A stretch of 22,461 nt of DNA, taken from the NCBI RefSeq assembly GCF_000003605.2, contig NW_003150588.1, positions 1 through 22,461 on the forward strand. The letters run 5' to 3'. Both the position numbers and the translations under genes were made by a program. This document shows positions 1-11,290 of the stretch, piece by piece (within the stretch, counting starts at the first letter, position 1; each line of letters starts with the position of its first letter). This DNA comes from Saccoglossus kowalevskii. Its lineage: Eukaryota; Hemichordata; Enteropneusta; Harrimaniidae. The notes below the pieces were generated by a model. It had not been told where the DNA came from, did no database searches, and saw nothing but the letters and a program-made list of their open reading frames with translations.

Positions 1-134
1 AATTATTTAACATGATCTTAGAGTCAGGAGTCTATCCAAAAGTATGGAACATCAGTCCAATTTCACATATTTCTTTAAAAAAAAGTGATTTACATGACCC
101 GGCAAATTATAGAGGAATAGCTGTATTCAGTTGA
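1..134 (+). mobile_element. Truncated non-LTR retrotransposon reverse transcriptase fragment
   Basis: Seen: reading codons from position 3 gives an uninterrupted frame to a TGA at 132-134. It begins LFNMILESGVYPKVW and ends DLHDPANYRGIAVFS. Family knowledge: an 'FN.IL.SG.YP..W' segment, then 'KK.D..DP.NYRGIA', is typical of the N-terminal part of the reverse transcriptase domain of LINE-type elements, which copy their RNA into the genome by target-primed reverse transcription. Only about 43 residues are present. The frame is open at the left window edge. On the right it stops where the domain would continue, because the satellite starts there; the TGA is made by the repeat sequence. The usual KKGD reads KKSD here, next to a run of eight A (77-84) that could hide a decayed or miscalled base. 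The catalytic YXDD box is absent from the window. I infer a dead 3'-truncated copy; clade and host are undetermined. Confidence 0.8.
123..134. other. Junction between the RT fragment and the satellite array
   Basis: The RT frame runs through TGTATTCAGTTG, and from TTGAATGAATGG onward the sequence is pure repeat. The repeat itself contains TGTATTTGCTGAATG, so both sides share TGTATT and TGAATG and the breakpoint cannot be placed more exactly than about 123-134. No target-site duplication, poly-A tail or retroelement 3' end is visible here. The join therefore looks like a recombination or microhomology-mediated breakpoint rather than a retrotransposon insertion end. The first monomer on the array side is already the CTTCAAAACATGTG type (about 147-160), so the array begins in the middle of a higher-order module. 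Confidence 0.7.
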
Positions 135-149
135 ATGAATGGAATTCTT

Positions 150-835
150 CAAAACATGTGTGTATTTGCTGAATGAATAGAATTCTTGCATACATGGGTG
201 TATTTGTTGAATGAATGGAATTCTTGTATACATGGGTGTATTTGCTGAATGAATGGAATTCTTGTATACATGGGTGTATTTGTTGAATGAATGGAATTCT
301 TGCATACATGGGTGTATTTGCTGATTGAATGGAATGCTTGCATACATGGGTGTATTTGCTGAATGAATGGAATTCGTGCATACAATGGGTGTATTTGCTG
401 AATGAATGGAATTCTTGCATACATGGGTGTATTTGCTGAATGAATGGAATTCTTGTGTACATGGGTGTATTTGCTGAATGAATGGAATTCTTCCAAACAT
501 GTGTGTATTTGCTGAATGAATAGAATTCTTGCATACATGGGTGTATTTGTTGAATGAATGGAATTCTTGTATACATGGGTGTATTTGCTGAATGAATGGA
601 ATTCTTGTATACATGGGTGTATTTGTTGAATGAATGGAATTCTTGCATACATGGGTGTATTTGCTGATTGAATGGAATGCTTGCATACATGGGTGTATTT
701 GCTGAATGAATGGAATTCGTGCATACAATGGGTGTATTTGCTGAATGAATGGAATTCTTGCATACATGGATGTATTTGCCAAATAGATGGAATTCTTGCA
801 TACATGGGTGTATTTGCTGAATGAATGGAATTCTT
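150..835. repeat. Two 343-bp higher-order modules next to the left boundary
   Basis: The CTTCCAAACATGTG monomer recurs with its CC at 493 and 836; a variant reading CTTCAAAACATGTG sits at the equivalent position 150. Both gaps are 343 bp, i.e. nine monomers with one 39-mer. Each module contains, in order, a GAATAG monomer, TTTGTTG monomers, a GATTGAATGG monomer and one GAATTCGTGCATACAATGGG 39-mer. The two differ near their right ends: the second has CATGGATG and a TTTGCCAAATAGATGG monomer at about 766-788. Modules of the same length also lie at 8760-9102 and 10434-10776. Confidence 0.8.
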
Positions 836-1406
836 CCAAACATGTGTGTATTTGCTGAATGAATAGAATTCTTGTATACATGGGTGTATTTGCTGAATGA
901 ATGGAATTCTTGTATACATGGGTGTATTTGTTGAATGAATGGAATTCTTGTATACATGGGTGTATTTGTTGAATGAATGGAATTCTTGCACACATGGGTG
1001 TATTTGCTGATTGAATGGAATGCTTGCATACATGGGTGTATTTGCTGAATGAATGGAATTCGTGCATACAATGGGTGTATTTGCTGAATGAATGGAATTC
1101 TTGCATACATGGGTGTATTTGCTGAATGAATGAAATTCTTGTATACATGGGTGTATTTGCTGAATGAATGGAATTCTTGTATACATGGGTGTATTTGCTG
1201 AATGAATGGAATGCTTGCACACATAGGTGTATTTGTTGAATGAATGGAATTCTTGTATACATGGGTGTATTTGATGAATGAATGGAATGCTTGCATACAT
1301 GGGTGTATTTGCTGAATGAATGGAATTCTTGCATACATGGGTGTATTTGCTAAATGGATGGAATTCTTGTATACATGGGTGTATTTGCTGAATGAATGGA
1401 ATTCTT
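836..1406. repeat. 571-bp higher-order module (family 1, long form)
   Basis: This runs from one CCAAACATGTG site (836) to the next (1407). It holds a GATTGAATGG monomer, a 39-mer, a monomer with GAAATTC (starts 1124), a CACACATAGG monomer and a TAAATGGATGG monomer whose GCTAAATGG begins at 1349. The internal distances of 288, 225 and 58 bp recur exactly in the copies beginning at 4759 and 21013. Confidence 0.85.
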
Positions 1407-1655
1407 CCAAACATGTGTGTATTTGCTGAATGAATAGAATTCTTGCATACATGGGTGTATTTGTTGAATGAATGGAATTCTTGTATACATGGGTGTATTT
1501 GCTGAATGAATGGAATTCTTGTATACATGGGTGTATTTGTTGAATGAATGGAATTCTTGTATACATGGATGTATTTGCTGAATGAATGGAATGCTTGCAT
1601 ACATGGGTGTATTTGCTGATTGAATGGAATGCTTGCATACATGGGTGTATTTGCT

Positions 1656-2560
1656 GTATGAATGGAATTCGTGCATACAATGGGTGTATTTGCTGAATGA
1701 ATGGAATTCTTGCATACATGGGTGTATTTGCTGAATGAATGGAATTCTTGCATACATGGGTGTATTTGCTGAATGAATGGAATGCTTGCATACATGGGTG
1801 TATTTGCTGAATGAATGGAATGCTTGCATACATGGGTGTATTTGCTGAATGAATGGAATTCTTGCATACATGGGTGTATTTGCTGAATGAATGGAATTCT
1901 TGCATACATGGGTGTATTTGCTGAATGAGTGGAATTCTTACATACGTGGGTGTATTTGCTGAATGAATGGAATGCTTGCATACAATGGGTGTATTTGATA
2001 AATGAATAGAATTCTTGAATGCATGGGTGTATTTGGTGAATGAATGGAATGCTTGCATACAATGGGTGCATTTGATAAATGAATAGAATTCTTGTATACA
2101 TGGATGTATTTGCTGAATAGATGGAATTCTTGCATACATGTATGTATTTGCTAAATAGATGGAATTCTTGCATACATGGGTGTATTTGCTGAATGAATGG
2201 AATTCTTGTATACATGGGTGTAATTGCTGAATGAATAGAATTCTTGTATACATGGATGTATTTGCTGAATAGATGGAATTTTTGCATACATGGATGTATT
2301 TGCTAAATAGATGGAATTCTTGCATACATGTGTGTATTTGCTGAATGAATGGAATTCTTGTATACATGGATGTATTTGCTGAATAGATGGAATTCTTGCA
2401 TACATGGATGTATTTGCTAAATAGATGGAATTCTTGCATACATGGGTATATTTGCTGAATGAATGGAATTCTTCCAAACATGTGTGTATTTGCTGAATGA
2501 ATAGAATTCTTGTATACATGGGTGTATTTGCTGAATGAATGGAATTCTTGTATACATGCG
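1656..2560. repeat. Family 4 module, copy 1 (GTATGAATGG to TACATGCGTG)
   Basis: Marker monomers in order are GTATGAATGG (1656), GAATGAGTGG with CTTACATACGTGG (1923), GATAAATGAATAG monomers, several TAAATAGATGG monomers, and TGCGTGTATTTG (2557) followed by GAATGCAATTC. This is the most divergent monomer set in the array. The GAATGAGTGG monomer places a TAA in one minus-strand frame, which is why long minus-strand frames stop at 1938. The distance from the GAATGAGTGG marker to the TGCG marker is 634 bp, the same as in copies 4 and 5. Confidence 0.85.
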
Positions 2561-2777
2561 TGTATTTGTTGAATGAATGCAATTCTTGCATACATGGGTG
2601 TATTTGTTGAATGAATGGAATTCTTGTATACATGGGTGTATTTGCTGAATGAATGGAATTCTTGTATACATGGGTGTATTTGTTGAATGAATGGAATTCT
2701 TGCATACATGGGTGTATTTGCTGAATGAATGGAATTCTTGTATACATGGGTGTATTTGCTGAATGAATGGAATTCTT

Positions 2778-3765
2778 CCAAACATGTGTGTATTTGCTGA
2801 ATGAATAGAATTCTTGCATACATGGGTGTATTTGTTGAATGAATGGAATTCTTGTATACATGGGTGTATTTGCTGAATGAATGGAATTCTTGTATACATG
2901 GGTGTATTTGTTGAATGAATGGAATTCTTGCATACATGGGTGTATTTGCTGAATGAATGGAATTCTTGAATACATGGGTGTATTTGCTGAATGAATAGAA
3001 TTCTTGCATACATGGGTGTATTTGCTGAATGAATGGAATTCTTGCATACATGGGTGTATTTGCTGAATGAATGGAATTCTTGTATACATGGGTGTATTTG
3101 CTGAATGAATGGAATTCTTGCATACATGGGTGTATTTGCTGAATGAATGGAATTCTTGCATACATGGGTGTATTTGCTGAATGAATGGAATTCTTGTATA
3201 CATGGGTGTATTTGTTGAATGAATGGAATTCTTGTATACATGGGTGTATTTGCTGAATGAATGGAATTCTTGTATACATGGGTGTATTTGCTGAATGAAT
3301 GGAATGCTTGCACACATGGGTGTATTTGTTGAATGAATGGAATTCTTGTATACATGGGTGTATTTGCTGAATGAATGGAATGCTTGCATACATGGGTGTA
3401 TTTGCTGAATGAATGGAATTCTTGCATACATGGGTGTATTTGCTGAATGAATGGAATGCTTGCACACATGGGTGTATTTGTTGAATGAATGGAATCCTTG
3501 TATACATGGGTGTATTTGCTGAATGAATGGAATGCTTGCATACATGGGTGTATTTGCTGAATGAATGGAATGCTTGCACACATGGGTGTATTTGTTGAAT
3601 GAATGGAATTCTTGTATACATGGGTGTATTTGCTGAATGAATGGAATGCTTGCATACATGGGTGTATTTGCTGAATGAATGGAATTCTTGCATACATGGG
3701 TGTATTTGCAAAATAGATGGAATTCTTGTATACATGGGTGTATTTGCTGAATGAATGGAATTCTT
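2778..3765. repeat. Family 3 module, 988-bp form
   Basis: The module lies between CCAAACATGTG sites at 2778 and 3766. It contains the CTTGAATAC monomer 187 bp in (2965), a run of alternating GAATGCTTGCACAC, GAATTCTTGTATAC and GAATGCTTGCATAC monomers, and the GCAAAATAGATGG monomer (3708), which ends 58 bp before the next CCAAAC site. It is 190 bp, exactly five monomers, longer than the 798-bp copies at 17627 and 18806. It contains no 39-mer, so its length is exactly 26 monomers. Confidence 0.85.
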
Positions 3766-4758
3766 CCAAACATGTGTGTATTTGCTGAATGAATAGAATT
3801 CTTGCATACATGGGTGTATTTGTTGAATGAATGGAATTCTTGTATACATGGGTGTATTTGCTGAATGAATGGAATTATTGTATACATGGGTGTATTTGTT
3901 GAAGGAATGGAATTCTTGTATACATGGGTGTATTTGCTGATTGAATGGAATGCTTGCATACATGGGTGTATTTGCTGAATGAATGGAATTCGTGCATACA
4001 ATGGGTGTATTTGCTGAATGAATGGAATTCTTGCATACATGGGTGTATTTGCTGAATGAATTGAATTCTTGTATACATGGGTGTATTTGTTGAATGAATG
4101 GAATTCTTGCATACATGGGTGTATTTGCTGATTGAATGGAATGCTTGCATACATGGGTGTATTCGCTGAATGAATGGAATTCGTGCATACAATGGGTGTA
4201 TTTGCTGAATGAATGGAATTCTTGCATACATGGGTGTATTTTGCTGAATGAATGGAATTCTTGTATACATGGGTGTATTTGCTGAATGAATGGAATTCGT
4301 GCATACAATGGGTGTATTTGCTGAATGAATGGAATTCTTGCATACATGGGTGTATTTGCTGAATGAATGGAATTCTTGTATACATGGGTGTATTTGTTGA
4401 ATGAATGGAATTCTTGCATACATGGGTGTATTTGCTGATTGAATGGAATGCTTGCATACATGGGTGTATTTGCTGAATGAATGGAATTCGTGCATACAAT
4501 GGGTGTATTTGCTGAATGAATGGAATTCTTGCATACATGGGTGTATTTGCTGAATGAATGGAATTCTTGTATACATGGGTGTATTTGCTGAATGAATGGA
4601 ATTCTTGTATACATGGGTGTATTTGTTGAATGAATGGAATTCTTGCATACATGGGTGTATTTGCTGATTGAATGGAATGCTTGCATACATGGGTGTATTT
4701 GCTGAATGAATGGAATTCTTGCATACATGGGTGTATTTGCTGAATGAATGGAATTCTT
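3766..4758. repeat. Module rich in 39-mers, ending at a degenerate marker
   Basis: This stretch of 993 bp equals 26 monomers plus five bases. Those five are accounted for by four GAATTCGTGCATACAATGGG 39-mers (about 3992, 4188, 4302, 4491) and one extra T at about 4239-4242 (GTATTTTGCTG). At its right end the expected CCAAACATGTG monomer reads GTATACATGTGTG (around 4759), apparently the marker with its CCAAAC converted back to the standard sequence. The next module keeps the normal spacing from this position. Confidence 0.75.
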
Positions 4759-5329
4759 GTATACATGTGTGTATTTGCTGAATGAATAGAATTCTTGCAT
4801 ACATGGGTTTATTTGTTGAATGAATGGAATTCTTGTATACATGGGTGTATTTGCTGAATGAATGGAATTCTTGTATACATGGGTGTATTTGTTGAATGAA
4901 TGGAATTCTTGCACACATGGGTGTATTTGCTGATTGAATGGAATGCTTGCATACATGGGTGTATTTGCTGAATGAATGGAATTCGTGCATACAATGGGTG
5001 TATTTGCTGAATGAATGGAATTCTTGCATACATGGGTGTATTTGCTGAATGAATGAAATTCTTGTATACATGGGTGTATTTGCTGAATGAATGGAATTCT
5101 TGTATACATGGGTGTATTTGCTGAATGAATGGAATGCTTGCACACATAGGTGTATTTGTTGAATGAATGGAATTCTTGTATACATGGGTGTATTTGCTGA
5201 ATGAATGGAATGCTTGCATACATGAGTGTATTTGCTGAATGAATGGAATTCTTGCATACATGGGTGTATTTGCTAAATGGATGGAATTCTTGTATACATG
5301 GGTGTATTTGCTGAATGAATGGAATTCTT
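4759..5329. repeat. 571-bp higher-order module (family 1, long form)
   Basis: This has the same internal map as the module at 836: GAAATTC monomer at 5047 (288 bp in), TAAATGGATGG monomer at 5272 (225 bp later), then the next marker 58 bp on. That marker is itself variant, TTTCAAACATGTG at 5330. The module also carries GGGTTTATTTG (near 4807) and CATGAGTG (near 5222), diagnostic variants shared with other family 1 copies. Confidence 0.85.
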
Positions 5330-5901
5330 TCAAACATGTGTGTATTTGCTGAATGAATAGAATTCTTGCATACATGGGTGTATTTGTTGAATGAATGGAA
5401 TTCTTGTATACATGGGTGTATTTGCTGAATGAATGGAATTCTTGTATACATGGGTGTATTTGTTGAATGAATGGAATTCTTGTATACATGGATGTATTTG
5501 CTGAATGAATGGAATGCTTGCATACATGGGTGTATTTGCTGATTGAATGGAATGCTTGCATACATGGGTGTATTTGCTGAATGAATGGAATTCGTGCATA
5601 CAATGGGTGTATTTGCTGAATGAATGGAATTCTTGCATACATGGGTGTATTTGCTGAATGAATGGAATTCTTGTATACATGGGTGTATTTGTTGAATGAA
5701 TGGAATTCTTGCATACATGGGTGTATTTGCTGATTGAATGGAATGCTTGCATACATGGGTGTATTTGCTGAATGAATGGAATTCGTGCATACAATGGGTG
5801 TATTTGCTGAATGAATGGAATTCTTGCATACATGGGTGTATTTGCTGAATGAATGGAATTCTTGTATACATGGGTGTATTTGCTGAATGAATGGAATTCT
5901 T
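5330..5901. repeat. 572-bp higher-order module (family 2)
   Basis: Fifteen monomers plus two bases, explained by two GAATTCGTGCATACAATGGG 39-mers (about 5591 and 5786), each preceded by a GATTGAATGG monomer. A CATGGATG monomer is also present. The same layout and length recur at 17055-17626, and a copy 114 bp (three monomers) shorter lies at 20555-21012. Confidence 0.85.
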
Positions 5902-6396
5902 CCAAACATGTGTGTATTTGCTGAATGAATAGAATTCTTGCATACATGGGTTTATTTGTTGAATGAATGGAATTCTTGTATACATGGGTGTATTTGCTGA
6001 ATGAATGGAATTCTTGTATACATGGGTGTATTTGTTGAATGAATGGAATTCTTGCACACATGGGTGTATTTGCTGATTGAATGGAATGCTTGCATACATG
6101 GGTGTATTTGCTGAATGAATGGAATTCGTGCATACAATGGGTGTATTTGCTGAATGAATGGAATTCTTGCATACATGGGTGTATTTGCTGAATGAATGAA
6201 ATTCTTGTATACATGGGTGTATTTGCTGAATGAATGGAATTCTTGTATACATGGGTGTATTTGCTGAATGAATGGAATGCTTGCATACATGAGTGTATTT
6301 GCTGAATGAATGGAATTCTTGCATACATGGGTGTATTTGCTAAATGGATGGAATTCTTGTATACATGGGTGTATTTGCTGAATGAATGGAATTCTT
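5902..6396. repeat. 495-bp higher-order module (family 1, short form)
   Basis: The GAAATTC monomer starts at 6190 (288 bp in) and the TAAATGGATGG monomer at 6339, 149 bp later instead of 225. Two monomers are therefore missing relative to the 571-bp form. It carries the CATGAGTG variant near 6290. Confidence 0.85.
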
Positions 6397-6816
6397 CCAA
6401 ACATGTGTGTATTTGCTGAATGAATAGAATTCTTGCATACATGGGTGTATTTGTTGAATGAATGGAATTCTTGTATACATGGGTGTATTTGCTGAATGAA
6501 TGGAATTCTTGTATACATGGGTGTATTTGTTGAATGAATGGAATTCTTGTATACATGGATGTATTTGCTGAATGAATGGAATGCTTGCATACATGGGTGT
6601 ATTTGCTGATTGAATGAAATGCTTGCATACATGGGTGTATTTGCTGTATGAATGGAATTCGTGCATACAATGGGTGTATTTGCTGAATGAATGGAATTCG
6701 TGCATACAATGGGTGCATTTGCTGAATGAATGGAATTCTTGCATACATGGGTGTATTTGCTGAATGAATGGAATTCTTGTATACATGGGTGTATTTGCTG
6801 AATGAATGGAATTCTT
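6397..6816. repeat. 420-bp module with two adjacent 39-mers
   Basis: Eleven monomers plus two bases. A GTATGAATGG monomer (6646) is followed by two consecutive GAATTCGTGCATACAATGGG 39-mers (about 6661 and 6699); elsewhere they occur singly. The second reads GGGTGCATTTG. This looks like a single-unit tandem duplication of the 39-mer. Confidence 0.75.
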
Positions 6817-7311
6817 CCAAACATGTGTGTATTTGCTGAATGAATAGAATTCTTGCATACATGGGTTTATTTGTTGAATGAATGGAATTCTTGTATACAT
6901 GGGTGTATTTGCTGAATGAATGGAATTCTTGTATACATGGGTGTATTTGTTGAATGAATGGAATTCTTGCACACATGGGTGTATTTGCTGATTGAATGGA
7001 ATGCTTGCATACATGGGTGTATTTGCTGAATGAATGGAATTCGTGCATACAATGGGTGTATTTGCTGAATGAATGGAATTCTTGCATACATGGGTGTATT
7101 TGCTGAATGAATGAAATTCTTGTATACATGGGTGTATTTGCTGAATGAATGGAATTCTTGTATACATGGGTGTATTTGCTGAATGAATGGAATTCTTGCA
7201 TACATGAGTGTATTTGCTGAATGAATGGAATTCTTGCATACATGGGTGTATTTGCTAAATGGATGGAATTCTTGTATACATGGGTGTATTTGCTGAATGA
7301 ATGGAATTCTT
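6817..7311. repeat. 495-bp higher-order module (family 1, short form)
   Basis: This has the same map as 5902-6396: GAAATTC monomer at 7105 and TAAATGGATGG monomer at 7254, 149 bp apart, then 58 bp to the next CCAAAC site. Its right half matches 22000-22461 at a constant offset of 14,958 bp. Confidence 0.85.
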
Positions 7312-7560
7312 CCAAACATGTGTGTATTTGCTGAATGAATAGAATTCTTGCATACATGGGTGTATTTGTTGAATGAATGGAATTCTTGTATACGTGGGTG
7401 TATTTGCTGAATGAATGGAATTCTTGTATACATGGGTGTATTTGTTGAATGAATGGAATTCTTGTATACATGGATGTATTTGCTGAATGAATGGAATGCT
7501 TGCATACATGGGTGTATTTGCTGATTGAATGGAATGCTTGCATACATGGGTGTATTTGCT

Positions 7561-8427
7561 GTATGAATGGAATTCGTGCATACAATGGGTGTATTTGCTG
7601 AATGAATGGAATTCTTGCATACATGGGTGTATTTGCTGAATGAATGGAATTCTTGCATACATGGGTGTATTTGCTGAATGAATGGAATGCTTGCATACAT
7701 GGGTGTATTTGCTGAATGAATGGAATGCTTGCATACATGGGTGTATTTGCTGAATGAATGGAATTCTTGCATACATGGGTGTATTTGCTGAATGAATGGA
7801 ATTCTTGCATACATGGGTGTATTTGCTGAATGAGTGGAATTCTTACATACGTGGGTGTATTTGCTGAATGAATGGAATGCTTGCATACAATGGGTGTATT
7901 TGATAAATGAATAGAATTCTTGAATGCATGGGTGTATTTGGTGAATGAATGGAATGCTTGCATACAATGGGTGCATTTGATAAATGAATAGAATTCTTGT
8001 ATACATGGATGTATTTGCTAAATAGATGGAATTCTTGCATACATGGGTGTATTTGCTGAATGAATGGAATTCTTGTATACATGGGTGTAATTGCTGAATG
8101 AATAGAATTCTTGTATACATGGATGTATTTGCTGAATAGATGGAATTTTTGCATACATGGATGTATTTGCTAAATAGATGGAATTCTTGCATACATGTGT
8201 GTATTTGCTGAATGAATGGAATTCTTGTATACATGGATGTATTTGCTGAATAGATGGAATTCTTGCATACATGGATGTATTTGCTAAATAGATGGAATTC
8301 TTGCATACATGGGTATATTTGCTGAATGAATGGAATTCTTCCAAACATGTGTGTATTTGCTGAATGAATAGAATTCTTGTATACATGGGTGTATTTGCTG
8401 AATGAATGGAATTCTTGTATACATGCG
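7561..8427. repeat. Family 4 module, copy 2, one monomer shorter
   Basis: Markers are GTATGAATGG (7561), GAATGAGTGG (7828) and TGCG (8424). The first two are 267 bp apart, exactly as in copy 1, and lie 5905 bp downstream of them. The stretch to TGCG is 596 bp instead of 634: the GAATAGATGG/CATGTATG monomer present in copy 1 (about 2114-2151) is cleanly missing, a one-unit deletion. Confidence 0.85.
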
Positions 8428-9102
8428 TGTATTTGTTGAATGAATGCAATTCTTGCATACATGGGTGTATTTGTTGAATGAATGGAATTCTTGTATACAT
8501 GGGTGTATTTGCTGAATGAATGGAATTCTTGTATACATGGGTGTATTTGTTGAATGAATGGAATTCTTGCATACATGGGTGTATTTGCTGATTGAATGGA
8601 ATGCTTGCATACATGGGTGTATTTGCTGAATGAATGGAATTCGTGCATACAATGGGTGTATTTGCTGAATGAATGGAATTCTTGCATACATGGGTGTATT
8701 TGCTGAATGAATGGAATTCTTGTGTACATGGGTGTATTTGCTGAATGAATGGAATTCTTCCAAACATGTGTGTATTTGCTGAATGAATAGAATTCTTGCA
8801 TACATGGGTGTATTTGTTGAATGAATGGAATTCTTGTATACATGGGTGTATTTGCTGAATGAATGGAATTCTTGTATACATGGGTGTATTTGTTGAATGA
8901 ATGGAATTCTTGCATACATGGGTGTATTTGCTGATTGAATGGAATGCTTGCATACATGGGTGTATTTGCTGAATGAATGGAATTCGTGCATACAATGGGT
9001 GTATTTGCTGAATGAATGGAATTCTTGCATACATGGGTGTATTTGCTGAATGAATGGAATTCTTGTATACATGGGTGTATTTGCTGAATGAATGGAATTC
9101 TT

Positions 9103-9899
9103 CCAAACATGTGTGTATTTGCTGAATGAATAGAATTCTTGCATACATGGGTGTATTTGTTGAATGAATGGAATTCTTGTATACATGGGTGTATTTGCTG
9201 AATGAATGGAATTCTTGTATACATGGGTGTATTTGTTGAATGAATGGAATTTTGCATACATGGGTGTATTTGCTGAATGAATGGAATTCTTGAATACATG
9301 GGTGTATTTGCTGAATGAATGGAATTCTTGTATACATGGGTGTATTTGTTGAATGAATGGAATTCTTGTATACATGGGTGTATTTGCTGAATGAATGGAA
9401 TTCTTGTATACATGGGTGTATTTGCTGAATGAATGGAATTCTTGCACACATGGGTGTATTTGTTGAATGAATGGAATTCTTGTATACATGGGTGTATTTG
9501 CTGAATGAATGGAATGCTTGCATACATGGGTGTATTTGCTGAATGAATGGAATTCTTGCATACATGGGTGTATTTGCTGAATGAATGGAATGCTTGCACA
9601 CATGGGTGTATTTGTTGAATGAATGGAATTCTTGTATACATGGGTGTATTTGCTGAATGAATGGAATGCTTGCATACATGGGTGTATTTGCTGAATGAAT
9701 GGAATGCTTGCACACATGGGTGTATTTGTTGAATGAATGGAATTCTTGTATACATGGGTGTATTTGCTGAATGAATGGAATGCTTGCATACATGGGTGTA
9801 TTTGCTGAATGAATGGAATTCTTGCATACATGGGTGTATTTGCAAAATAGATGGAATTCTTGTATACATGGGTGTATTTGCTGAATGAATGGAATTCTT
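9103..9899. repeat. Family 3 module, 797-bp form with a 1-bp deletion
   Basis: CTTGAATAC lies at 9289 and GCAAAATAG at 9842, 553 bp apart as in the copies at 17814 and 18993. The module is one base shorter than the 798-bp copies because a monomer near 9250 reads GAATTTTGC instead of GAATTCTTGC. It is followed by a 58-bp step to the next CCAAAC site (9900). Confidence 0.85.
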
Positions 9900-11040
9900 C
9901 CAAACATGTGTGTATTTGCTGAATGAATAGAATTCTTGCATACATGGGTGTATTTGTTGAATGAATGGAATTCTTGTATACATGGGTGTATTTGCTGAAT
10001 GAATGGAAATCTTGTATACATGGGTGTATTTGTTGAATGAATGGAATTCTTGTATACATGGGTGTATTTGCTGATTGAATGGAATGCTTGCATACATGGG
10101 TGTATTTGCTGAATGAATGGAATTTGTGCATACAATGGGTGTATTTGCTGAATGAATGGAATTCTTGCATACATGGGTGTATTTGCTGAATGAATGGAAT
10201 TCTTGTATACATGGGTGTATTTGTTGAATGAATGGAATTCTTGCATACATGGGTGTATTTGCTGATTGAATGGAATGCTTGCATACATGGGTGTATTTGC
10301 TGAATGAATGGAATTCGTGCATACAATGGGTGTATTTGCTGAATGAATGGAATTCTTGCATACATGGGTGTATTTGCTGAATGAATGGAATTCTTGTATA
10401 CATGGGTGTATTTGCTGAATGAATGGAATTCTTCCAAACATGTGTGTATTTGCTGAATGAATAGAATTCTTGCATACATGGGTGTATTTGTTGAATGAAT
10501 GGAATTCTTGTATACATGGGTGTATTTGCTGAATGAATGGAATTCTTGTATACATGGGTGTATTTGTTGAATGAATGGAATTCTTGCATACATGGGTGTA
10601 TTTGCTGATTGAATGGAATGCTTGCATACATGGGTGTATTTGCTGAATGAATGGAATTCGTGCATACAATGGGTGTATTTGCTGAATGAATGGAATTCTT
10701 GCATACATGGGTGTATTTGCTGAATGAATGGAATTCTTGTATACATGGGTGTATTTGCTGAATGAATGGAATTCTTCCAAACATGTGTGTATTTGCTGAA
10801 TGAATAGAATTCTTGCATACATGGGTGTATTTGTTGAATGAATGGAATTCTTGTATACATGGGTGTATTTGCTGAATGAATGGAATTCTTGTATACATGG
10901 GTGTATTTGTTGAATGAATGGAATTCTTGCACACATGGGTGTATTTGCTGATTGAATGGAATGCTTGCATACATGGGTGTATTTGCTGAATGAATGGAAT
11001 TCGTGCATACAATGGGTGTATTTGCTGAATGAATGGAATT

Positions 11041-11180
11041 CTTGTATACATGGGTCTATTTGCTGATTGAATGGAATTCTTGTATACATGGGTGTATTTG
11101 CTGAATGAATAGAATGCTTGCACACATATGTGTATTGGTGAATGAATGGAAATCTTGTATACCTGGCTGTATTTGCTGAT
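11041..11180. repeat. Indel-rich degraded monomers
   Basis: About four consecutive monomers carry several private changes: GGGTCTATT (about 11055), CACACATATG followed by GTATTGGTG with a lost T (about 11128-11140), GGAAATCTTG, ACCTGGCTG (about 11161) and TGCTGATGAATGG with a lost A (about 11174). Neighbouring monomers on both sides are near consensus. The patch sits where the upstream part of family 4 copy 3 would be expected, so it may mark a recombination breakpoint, an old array edge or an assembly problem. Confidence 0.7.
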
Positions 11181-11290
11181 GAATGGAATGCTTGCATACA
11201 TGGGTGTATTTGCTGAATGAATGGAATTCTTGCATACATGGGTGTATTTGCTGAATGAATGGAATTCTTGCATACATGGGTGTATTTGCT

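Noticed and set aside
77..84. The A8 run as a retroelement poly-A tail
   Set aside because: It lies inside the open RT frame, which continues in phase after it into DPANYRGIA, so it is coding sequence (lysine codons) and not a 3' tail.
1..134. A complete retrotransposon gene or a domesticated RT
   Set aside because: Only about 43 residues before the catalytic motifs are in the window, and the frame is broken by the satellite.
127..6324. A 2065-codon minus-strand open frame, and about 35 other long minus-strand frames, as repeat-protein genes
   Set aside because: All are readings of the same 38-bp satellite in different phases. They overlap one another, start and stop at random monomer variants, share one 38-residue repeat and show no domain outside it. 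No promoter, splice pattern or unique coding sequence accompanies them.
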